A DNA stretch of 6,554 nt from Candidatus Methanomethylophilaceae archaeon. Lineage in GTDB: Archaea > Thermoplasmatota > Thermoplasmata > Methanomassiliicoccales > Methanomethylophilaceae. The notes below the pieces were generated by a model. The model was not told where the DNA came from and ran no database searches. It saw only the letters and a program-made list of their open reading frames with translations. Below, in pieces: positions 1 through 6,554 of this stretch (its first letter is position 1; each line of letters begins with the position of its first letter). The stretch lies in assembly GCA_023230065.1 (NCBI GenBank), contig JALNYB010000070.1, forward strand, positions 1 through 6,554, written 5' to 3'. The position numbers and the translations under genes are program-made.

Positions 1-3000
1 TGGCCTTACGGCTTCCGGTATATTTGACATGATTCTCCAGAATTTTCTTCAATTCGTTACGATCCGTCTGAGCTTCCACTAAAGAAAGTTCTACCATGTC
101 CATATTGCAGTGCCTATCGAAATCACCACCATCGTTCAATACATAGGCTATTCCAGCAGACATCCCTGCAGCGAAATTCCTTCCCGCCTCACCGATGACG
201 ACCACACGACCGCCTGTCATATATTCGCAGGCGTGGTCACCCACACCTTCAGCAACAGCGATCGCGCCGCTATTACGGACACAGAATCTTTCTCCGACCT
301 TTCCTGAGATGTACACTTCACCGGATGTCGCACCATACAACGCGGTATTACCCGCGATAACATTGCATCTGGGAACATGTTCCTCGTGGAATATCATTAT
401 CTTTCCTCCGGACAAACCCTTTCCGACATAATCGTTGGCCTGACCCTTCAATATGAACGATATTCCTTTGTAAAGGAACGCCCCGAAACTCTGTCCTGCC
501 GTTCCGTTGAATGTTATCTGGATCGTATTATCCTTGAACTGCTTGTCTCTTCTTGCAGCCTCTCCTGAAAGCATCGTTCCCACTGAACGGTCGATATTGC
601 ATATACCATATTCCAGCTTAACAGGCGTTCCTGCATCCAGAGAGATATTCGCATCCTTGATCAGGCGTCTGTCGAGAATATCCTTGGTGATATCTTCCTG
701 ACCTATCGTACAGATCCTTGTTCCAGGAACTGTCTCCGTTATCAATGATATATCTACAGTAGATGCCTTCTTTCCGTCAACATGCTTGCGGACAATAAGG
801 TCGGCACGTCCGATTATCTCATCTATGGAACGGAATCCCATTGCCGCAAGCTGTCTTCTGACATCCTCAGCAAGGAACCTGAAATAATTTATGAGGTTCT
901 CTGGTGTTCCCTTGAACTTGGAACGCTTATCGGGATCTTGAGTTGCGATACCTACGGGACATGTGTTAGTCTGACATTTGCGGCACATAATGCAACCCAA
1001 CACGACCATGGGTGCAGTTGCAAAACCATATTCCTCCGCGCCTAGGAGAGCGGATATTATAACGTCCCTTCCGGTCTTCATCTGACCATCCACCTGGAGT
1101 CTTACCTTTCCTCTCAGACCGCTTATCATGAGGGTCTGCTGAGCTTCAGCGATTCCGAGTTCCCACGGCAATCCTGCATACCTTATAGAAGACAAGGGAC
1201 TTGCGCCTGTTCCACCATCCGCTCCCGAAATCAGAATGATATCCGCACCGGCCTTTGCAACACCCGCTGCTACTGTTCCTACTCCTGCCTCGGCTACGAG
1301 CTTGACACTTACTTTAGCAGTAGGATTGATGCATTTCATGTCGAAGATCAATTGCTTAAGATCCTCGATAGAATAAATATCATGATGAGGAGGTGGAGAA
1401 ATAAGCGTTATCCCTGGAATCGTATGCCTTGTAGCTGCGATCACCTCATCGACTTTGAATCCTAACAGCTGTCCACCCTCACCAGGTTTTGCTCCCTGTG
1501 CTACTTTTATCTGTATCTCTTCCGCATTGACAAGATACTGCGCGGTCACACCAAATCTTCCAGATGCGATCTGCTTGATCTTTGAACCGAGATCCCTGCC
1601 GTCAGCGGTTAGTTTGAACCTTGCAGGATCTTCTCCGCCTTCTCCTGTGTTACTACGAGAGCCGATCCTGTTCATCGCATCTGCAAATGTTTCGTGTGAT
1701 TCCTTGCTAATCGCACCGAACGAGATGCCCTCGCCGATGAATCTCTTCATTATCGATGCTGCTGGTTCGACTTCCTTCAGAGGAACAGGTGTTCCCTTCT
1801 TGACCTCCATGAGATCACGGATGAAGAATGCACCTGAATCTTCCATTTCTGCGAAAGCCTTGTAAGATTCCTCATCATTTTCACGAACAGCTGAGTGCAG
1901 TGCCTTGACTGATTCAGGATTCCAAGAATGTTTCTCTCCGCCTTTTTTGTAATTGTAAACTCCTCTATCTTCTGACAGGGGATCCTTTTCCCCAGGAGAG
2001 AATGCCACTTTATGCGACAACATCGCTTCTTCCGATATGTCCTTCAATTTCAATCCACTTATGCGCGAGACCGTATTCCCGAAATATTTGTTCGCAACAT
2101 CCTTATCTATACCAACGGCCTCGAACAGCCTCGAGCCACGATACGATCTTATCGTAGCGATACCCATCTTGGACATTATCTTGAGGATTCCCTTTTCCAA
2201 TGCCTTGACGTAGTTGTGTTCCGCCGTACTGACATCGATCTTAAGGGTCTCGTCCTTTACCATATTCTCGATCAACGCATATGGTATGTATGGATTGACA
2301 ACATTTGCACCGTACCCGAACAACAATGCAAAATGCATGACCTCTCTGGGTTCTCCTGACTCTAATATTATACTTGTCTGAACACGCTTCTTCTTGGCTA
2401 CCAGGCTCTGATGAACAGCCGATACGGCCAATAATGAAGGGATAGAAACATTATCTTTGTCAACACACCTATCTGAAAGGATGATATACGAATTACCAGC
2501 ATCTACTGCTGCTTCAGCCTTCCTGCAGATGTCTTTCAGGGTCCTTTCCATTCCTTCCGAACCGTCAACCATAGGAAATGTTATCGGAATGACTGCGGCA
2601 TTGAAACCTCTGTATTTCAGATTCTTGAGAAGATCCAATTCCCTGTTGGTTATAACAGGATGCCTGACCTTCACGATATTGCAATGCATAGACGTTGAAT
2701 CAAGGATATTTTGATGAATGGAACCTATGTATCCGGTTATTGACATCACCAACTCCTCTCTGATAGGATCTATCGGGGGGTTGGTGACCTGAGCAAATGA
2801 TTGTCTGAAATAATTGAATAATCTCTGAGGCTTATCGGAAAGGACGGCCAGTGGAGCATCGAATCCTGTTGAACCTACAGGTTCCTTGCACTGAGATACC
2901 ATTGGCTCTATGATCTTGGTGATATCTTCTTGAGTGTAACCGAACTCAAGAAGTTTCTTGTTCAGATCTGGAACAGAACGTCCAACCTCCCTTCCAGAGG

Positions 3001-4339
3001 ACACCTCATCCAATTCCACTCTTTTTTTCTCCAACCAATCTCTATACGGATATGCAGATGCGAGTTCGTTTTTGATTTCAGAATCATACATGATCTTGCC
3101 TTTCTGAGTATCGATTATCATCATCTTTCCTGGCATCAAACGACCCGTTTCCTCTACATCAGACTCTGGTATCTGTATAACACCAGATTCCGATGCCAAA
3201 ATGAACAACCCATCCTTTGTCAGTGAATACCTTGCCGGACGAAGACCGTTTCTGTCAAGCATACCGCCTGCATATCTTCCGTCTGTGAACAGAACTGCTG
3301 CCGGACCATCCCACGGCTCCATAAGGATACTATGATATTCGTAGTAAGCCTTCAAACTGTCAGATATGGGATTCTTATTATTCCAAGACTCCGGGATCAT
3401 GATAGACAACGCATTGGGCATTGACTTTCCGGACATGGTCAGGAATTCGAACACATTGTCGAGCGTGGCACTGTCGCTCATACCTCCCTGCATTATCGGG
3501 AACAATGATTTGATATCAGGAAGAACTGAAGATTCTAAAACACTCTCCCTTGCTTTCATCCATGATCTGTTACCGCGGATGGTGTTGATCTCACCGTTGT
3601 GACAGAGCATCCTGAAAGGCTGTGCTAGTTTCCACATAGGTAGAGTGTTTGTACTGAATCTTGAGTGCACCATTGCGATCGCTGATTTGAAATTTGGATC
3701 TGTGAGATCCTTATAGTAAGTTCTAATCTGAGCAGGCGTGAGCATCCCCTTGTATGTCATAGAACGTGTCGAGAGACTGCAGATGTAGAAATCCTCAGCA
3801 GAAGCGATCTTTGATGCTTCTATCCTGTTGCCAACTCTTTTTTGAACAGCGTACAGCTTATGCTCCAAAATGTCAGAACTGTCATAACTTGTGAGGAAAA
3901 CCTGGATTATCCTTGGTTCGGTGTCGAGCGCTAAAGGTCCTGGAACCGCATGATCAACAGGAACTTCACGCTCTGCGATCTTATGCAGGCCATAACGTTC
4001 ACATTCTTCATCAAGAATTTCCAAACAAGCATCCTGATCCTTCTTATTCTTAGGTAAAAAGATCAGCCCTGTTCCGTATCTTCCCAATTCCGGAACAGGT
4101 ATATCTAGAGTCTTGATGAAATCATGGGGAATCTGCACCGTTATTCCGGTACCGTCACCAGTCTTACCATCTGCGTTCTCTGCACCACGGTGAGCCATGT
4201 TCTCAAGAATCTGGAGTCCATACTCCACAATCCTATGATCCTTGCTACCGCTAACATTCACTGCGAGTCCTACTCCACATGAATCTCTCTCGTTTATCGG
4301 ATCATAGAGACCCAAAGTACCTCTCATGACAGACACCAT
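1..4339 (-). CDS. gltB: Glutamate synthase large (alpha) subunit, NAD(P)H type, C-terminus cut by window edge
   Basis: This subunit converts glutamine plus 2-oxoglutarate into two glutamates. The frame is open from 4339 to base 1 (1446 codons); with a usual length near 1500, only the last few dozen residues are missing. Numbering from the ATG at 4339, a short propeptide ends at ERDS and Cys21 starts the class II glutaminase domain (C21-GVG). Arg227 in HSRFSTNT and Asn248-Gly249 in HNGEINTIRGNRSW are glutaminase site residues. The central domain spans about 440-790. The FMN domain (about 800-1200) has SNTGEGGEDP near 896-905, KVAQGAKPGEGGQL at 945-958, LISPPPHHDIYSIEDL, and GADGGTGASPL with Ala1040. 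The iron-sulfur cysteines are 1116, 1122 and 1127. The C-terminal GXGXG beta-helix starts at GTAGQSFGAF (1279) and continues through NDYVGKGLSGG, RNSGAIAVAEGVGDHACEYMTGG and NHVKYTGS. Only about 15 residues separate GEGGEDP from the KIKQIASGRFG segment, so the ferredoxin loop is absent and a GltD partner is expected. An alternative start is the ATG at 4327. Confidence 0.97.
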   Translation of the reverse strand, partial: MVSVMRGTLGLYDPINERDSCGVGLAVNVSGSKDHRIVEYGLQILENMAHRGAENADGKTGDGTGITVQIPHDFIKTLDIPVPELGRYGTGLIFLPKNKKDQDACLEILDEECERYGLHKIAEREVPVDHAVPGPLALDTEPRIIQVFLTSYDSSDILEHKLYAVQKRVGNRIEASKIASAEDFYICSLSTRSMTYKGMLTPAQIRTYYKDLTDPNFKSAIAMVHSRFSTNTLPMWKLAQPFRMLCHNGEINTIRGNRSWMKARESVLESSVLPDIKSLFPIMQGGMSDSATLDNVFEFLTMSGKSMPNALSIMIPESWNNKNPISDSLKAYYEYHSILMEPWDGPAAVLFTDGRYAGGMLDRNGLRPARYSLTKDGLFILASESGVIQIPESDVEETGRLMPGKMMIIDTQKGKIMYDSEIKNELASAYPYRDWLEKKRVELDEVSSGREVGRSVPDLNKKLLEFGYTQEDITKIIEPMVSQCKEPVGSTGFDAPLAVLSDKPQRLFNYFRQSFAQVTNPPIDPIREELVMSITGYIGSIHQNILDSTSMHCNIVKVRHPVITNRELDLLKNLKYRGFNAAVIPITFPMVDGSEGMERTLKDICRKAEAAVDAGNSYIILSDRCVDKDNVSIPSLLAVSAVHQSLVAKKKRVQTSIILESGEPREVMHFALLFGYGANVVNPYIPYALIENMVKDETLKIDVSTAEHNYVKALEKGILKIMSKMGIATIRSYRGSRLFEAVGIDKDVANKYFGNTVSRISGLKLKDISEEAMLSHKVAFSPGEKDPLSEDRGVYNYKKGGEKHSWNPESVKALHSAVRENDEESYKAFAEMEDSGAFFIRDLMEVKKGTPVPLKEVEPAASIMKRFIGEGISFGAISKESHETFADAMNRIGSRSNTGEGGEDPARFKLTADGRDLGSKIKQIASGRFGVTAQYLVNAEEIQIKVAQGAKPGEGGQLLGFKVDEVIAATRHTIPGITLISPPPHHDIYSIEDLKQLIFDMKCINPTAKVSVKLVAEAGVGTVAAGVAKAGADIILISGADGGTGASPLSSIRYAGLPWELGIAEAQQTLMISGLRGKVRLQVDGQMKTGRDVIISALLGAEEYGFATAPMVVLGCIMCRKCQTNTCPVGIATQDPDKRSKFKGTPENLINYFRFLAEDVRRQLAAMGFRSIDEIIGRADLIVRKHVDGKKASTVDISLITETVPGTRICTIGQEDITKDILDRRLIKDANISLDAGTPVKLEYGICNIDRSVGTMLSGEAARRDKQFKDNTIQITFNGTAGQSFGAFLYKGISFILKGQANDYVGKGLSGGKIMIFHEEHVPRCNVIAGNTALYGATSGEVYISGKVGERFCVRNSGAIAVAEGVGDHACEYMTGGRVVVIGEAGRNFAAGMSAGIAYVLNDGGDFDRHCNMDMVELSLVEAQTDRNELKKILENHVKYTGSRKA
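959..994 (-). other. Iron-sulfur cluster motif of GltB with an extra cysteine
   Basis: These codons give the peptide CIMCRKCQTNTC in GltB. Cys1116, Cys1122 and Cys1127 (numbered from the ATG at 4339) have the C-x5-C-x4-C spacing that holds the 3Fe-4S cluster in the glutamate synthase family, followed by the conserved PVGIATQ. Cys1119 is an additional cysteine at a position where other family members carry V, L or M as I remember them. The cluster passes electrons between the GltD side and the FMN of GltB. What the fourth cysteine does is not known from the sequence. Confidence 0.85.
4334..4337 (-). promoter_or_regulatory. Possible weak ribosome binding site GGTG for the downstream gltB start
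   Basis: Reading the minus strand, GGTG lies 6 bases before the ATG at 4327. It matches part of the GGAGGTGA complement of the 16S rRNA 3' end. It overlaps the upstream ATG at 4339, which itself has only TGAGTCCG before it. If this site is used, GltB starts MRGTLGLYDP and its propeptide is 16 residues rather than 20. Four bases is weak evidence, and translational coupling from the glnN stop could serve either start. Confidence 0.25.
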
Positions 4340-4344
4340 CGGAC

Positions 4345-6528
4345 TCAGCTGACGAACAGAAGTTCTCTGTACTTGGGCAGAGGCCACATCTCATCATCTA
4401 CGATCATTTCCAATGCATCGAGGTGTTTTCTTATGTCTTCTATACGAGGTACGACCTCGTCATGATATCCAACAGCCATATTACGGCCTTCTTCTGACAA
4501 AGCTAACTTATCACATAGATCGTCCATCTGATATGCTATATCCCTTGAAGCACAAATATGTTCAGAGATCTCCTTTATCATAGCAAGTTCGTGTGAAGCA
4601 AGTTGCTCGAACTCATTCTCTGAGTATAGTTCCTTGATCTTAAACACGTTGTCCAAAAGAATGGATTGATATCTTGTTGCTACAGGTATAATATGGTTCG
4701 ATGTCAGATCACTTAAGACGCGGGCCTCTATCTCAATCTTTTTACAGTAGAGTTCCCAACGGACCTCATTCCTTGCATTGAGTTCGACATCGGTCATCAC
4801 ACATGTGTCTTTGTATATGCCGATGGTCTGTGCTGTTGTACAGACATCATAGATCACAGGTACAGATGTCTCGCAATCGAGTCCACGCTTCAGAGCCTCG
4901 ACCTTCCACTCATCGGAATATCCATTTCCATCAAAGCATACAGGCTTTGCAGCTCTGTATGTCTCACGTACTTCATCGAGAACTGCCTGCATAACTGGTG
5001 TTCCTGCTTTAATTCTACTATCCACTGCCTTCTTGAATTGCTTAAGCTGATATGCAACAACAGTGTTTAATACGGTCATAGGTGCCGCACAATTAGCTGA
5101 GGAACCAACTGCCCTGAACTCGAATCTGTTTCCGGTGAACGCAAAAGGAGATGTTCTGTTCCTGTCTGTGTTATCCACCAGAAGTTCAGGAATCTGCGGA
5201 ATGCCTAAGCTATATCCCTTCTTAGATCCGATCTTAACCATGTCCTTAGTGTTCAGAAGCTCTTCGAATGCCTCGGTGACCTGTCTTCCCAGGAATGAAG
5301 AGATAATCGCCGGAGGCGCCTCATTAGCTCCAAGCCTATGGGCATTGGTCGCTGTTGAGATAGATGCCTTCATCAGACCGTTGTTATCATAAACAGCTTT
5401 GAGTACGTTAGCCATGAACGTCAAGAATCTAAGATTCTCCTCATCTGTCTTACCAGGTGACATCAATCCGATGCCATCGGTTGTACCCAGTGACCAGTTG
5501 CAGTGTTTTCCTGAACCGTTGATGCCGCCAAACGGCTTCTCATGAAGCAATGCTTTGAATCCGTGACGCTCCGCAACCGTTTTCATTATTGACATCAGCA
5601 ATAAATTATGATCGTTTGCAAGGTTAACTTCCTCGTACACAGGTGCGAGTTCAAACTGGTTAGGTGCAACCTCGTTGTGCCTCGTCTTGACTGGAATCCC
5701 AAGCTTGTATGCTTCGTATTCCAGATCTTTCATGAATTCTAGTGCTCTCTTCGGAATAGACCCGAAGTAATGATCGTCAAGCTGCTGATTCTTCGCACTG
5801 TCGTGACCCAAAAGTGTGCGCTCCGAAAGTATTAGATCCGGACGTTGCGCCCATAATGCAGTATCGATAAGGAAATATTCCTGTTCCCAGCCTAAATATG
5901 ATTCAACTGCTGCATTTTTCATTCCAAAATATTCCAAAACCTCGGATGTTGCCTTTGAAACTGCAGTGATGGATTTCAGAAGAGGTGTCTTATAATCGAG
6001 TGCCTCCCCAGTGTATGAAATGAATACAGTAGGGATACAGAGTACATCGCCTAGAATGAATGCAGGCGACGAGGGATCCCATGCTGTGTATCCTCTTGCC
6101 TCAAAAGTATTCCTTAATCCACCGCTGGGAAATGATGATGCGTCCGGTTCCTGCTGACAAAGAAGCTTTCCGCTGAAATTCTCAAGCGATGTACCCTGTC
6201 CGTGCGGTTCCGCGAAAGAATCGTGTTTCTCTGCAGTTCCTCCAGTCAAAGGCTGGAACCAGTGCGTATAATGCGTTGCACCCATATCCATTGCCCAACG
6301 CTTCATGCCGACTGCTACATATTCTGCTACGGATTTATCAAGTGTAACGCCCTGTTCGATCGATTCGTAAACTACTCTTCTGGTCTCAGAAGAGAGGTAT
6401 TTTCTCATCGTCTCCCTGTTGAAAACATTACATCCATAATAATCAGATGTTGCAGGCGCCGGCGGTGCTACGATCACAGGTTCCTTGCGAAATGCTTCTT
6501 CGACTGCTCTGAATCTGCTGTTGCTCAT
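4345..6528 (-). CDS. glnN: Glutamine synthetase type III (GSIII, GlnN family)
   Basis: This enzyme makes glutamine from glutamate, ammonium and ATP in the cytoplasm, the first step of GS-GOGAT ammonium assimilation. Its 727 residues match the usual GSIII length of about 700-730, far longer than type I (about 450-470). Family motifs appear in order: HWFQPLTGGTAEKHDSF at residues 89-105 (the GSIII N-terminal region), GWEQEYFLID at 213-222 with catalytic-site glutamates, NEVAPNQFE at 285-293 (GSIII signature), GGINGSGKHCNWS at 334-346 (ATP/glutamate site), STATNAHRLGANEAPP at 391-406, and the arginine-rich RNRTSPFAFTGNRFEFRAVG at 456-475. The helical C-terminal part (about 590-727) is also typical. 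The start at 6528 fits the family N-terminus; the last 26 bases of the window upstream show no good Shine-Dalgarno site. It stops 5 bases before gltB and is probably co-transcribed with it. GSIII enzymes are dodecamers of two stacked hexamers and are not known to use type I adenylylation; that comes from family knowledge. Residue 343 is Cys where Asn is more usual. Confidence 0.97.
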   Translation of the reverse strand: MSNSRFRAVEEAFRKEPVIVAPPAPATSDYYGCNVFNRETMRKYLSSETRRVVYESIEQGVTLDKSVAEYVAVGMKRWAMDMGATHYTHWFQPLTGGTAEKHDSFAEPHGQGTSLENFSGKLLCQQEPDASSFPSGGLRNTFEARGYTAWDPSSPAFILGDVLCIPTVFISYTGEALDYKTPLLKSITAVSKATSEVLEYFGMKNAAVESYLGWEQEYFLIDTALWAQRPDLILSERTLLGHDSAKNQQLDDHYFGSIPKRALEFMKDLEYEAYKLGIPVKTRHNEVAPNQFELAPVYEEVNLANDHNLLLMSIMKTVAERHGFKALLHEKPFGGINGSGKHCNWSLGTTDGIGLMSPGKTDEENLRFLTFMANVLKAVYDNNGLMKASISTATNAHRLGANEAPPAIISSFLGRQVTEAFEELLNTKDMVKIGSKKGYSLGIPQIPELLVDNTDRNRTSPFAFTGNRFEFRAVGSSANCAAPMTVLNTVVAYQLKQFKKAVDSRIKAGTPVMQAVLDEVRETYRAAKPVCFDGNGYSDEWKVEALKRGLDCETSVPVIYDVCTTAQTIGIYKDTCVMTDVELNARNEVRWELYCKKIEIEARVLSDLTSNHIIPVATRYQSILLDNVFKIKELYSENEFEQLASHELAMIKEISEHICASRDIAYQMDDLCDKLALSEEGRNMAVGYHDEVVPRIEDIRKHLDALEMIVDDEMWPLPKYRELLFVS

Positions 6529-6554
6529 AGAAAGGTATTGAGACTTACGTATTA
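6529..6554 (-). promoter_or_regulatory. Upstream stub of glnN, promoter not resolved
   Basis: Only 26 bases upstream of glnN are in the window. On the coding strand they begin TAATACGTAAG and end in CAATACCTTTCT just before the ATG. There is no purine-rich Shine-Dalgarno stretch at the usual 5-10 base distance, so glnN may be translated from a leaderless or SD-independent message. The AT-rich start of the stub could be the edge of a promoter element, but the sequence is too short to tell a bacterial -10 from an archaeal TATA box or from chance. Confidence 0.2.

Noticed and set aside
1204..1222. Ala1040 in the GltB FMN-domain motif SGADGGTGAS, where many homologues have His
   Set aside because: As I recall, this position also varies in well-studied enzymes (Asn in Azospirillum), so the change is probably neutral.
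1455..1865. 136-codon open frame on the plus strand
   Set aside because: It lies wholly antisense to the conserved FMN domain of gltB, and its translation is low-complexity in Ser/Pro/Leu with no recognisable domain. It is a shadow of gltB codon use.
1943..1948. Run of six T within gltB that could signal a frameshift or slippage site
   Set aside because: The frame reads straight through as GGEKHSW preceded by YNYKKG, and family motifs continue in the same frame on both sides.
2142..2156. Perfect inverted repeat TACGAT-CTT-ATCGTA
   Set aside because: It has 6-base arms inside gltB codons for the peptide TIRSYR, no following T-run and no gene boundary. A short repeat like this is expected by chance.
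2012..2359. 115-codon open frame on the plus strand
   Set aside because: Antisense to the gltB central domain, with no ribosome site or recognisable motif.
5063..5392. 109-codon open frame on the plus strand
   Set aside because: Antisense to the most conserved part of glnN; the minus-strand reading carries the GSIII motifs.

Overview
The whole window is taken up by two minus-strand genes for ammonium assimilation, read from right to left. A complete type III glutamine synthetase (glnN, 727 codons, 4345-6528) comes first. After a 5-base gap comes a nearly complete glutamate synthase large subunit (gltB, 1-4339), which runs off the left edge of the window. Together they form the GS-GOGAT cycle: GlnN fixes ammonium onto glutamate at the cost of ATP, and GltB moves the amide nitrogen of glutamine onto 2-oxoglutarate. 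The tight spacing and shared direction point to one transcription unit with glnN at the promoter-proximal end.

Region by region: 6529-6554 is a 26-base stub upstream of glnN with no clear ribosome binding site. 4345-6528 is glnN. 4340-4344 is the intergenic gap. 1-4339 is gltB, with the glutaminase domain, central domain, FMN/iron-sulfur domain and most of the C-terminal GXGXG beta-helix in the expected order and in one open frame. No stretch over 300 bases lacks a gene. I see no tRNA, rRNA, mobile element, CRISPR array or terminator.

The GltB FMN domain lacks the long insertion that marks ferredoxin-dependent enzymes, so this looks like the NAD(P)H type that works with a small GltD subunit. 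No gltD lies in the window. It could lie just beyond the left edge, downstream of gltB.

The organism cannot be fixed from two conserved genes. Type III GS is common in Bacteroidetes and other anaerobes and occurs in some archaea. Arginine codons AGA and AGG and isoleucine ATA are used freely, and GC content looks moderate, somewhat below half. Neither gene has a strong GGAGG-type site. A weak GGTG before the second possible gltB start would fit an archaeon (for example a Thermoplasmatota methanogen) or a bacterium with weak Shine-Dalgarno use. This is a low-confidence guess.

This is an ordinary housekeeping region. I found no sign of an undescribed system. The points worth a second look are small: an extra cysteine inside the iron-sulfur motif, the two gltB starts, and a cysteine in a conserved GS-III motif.
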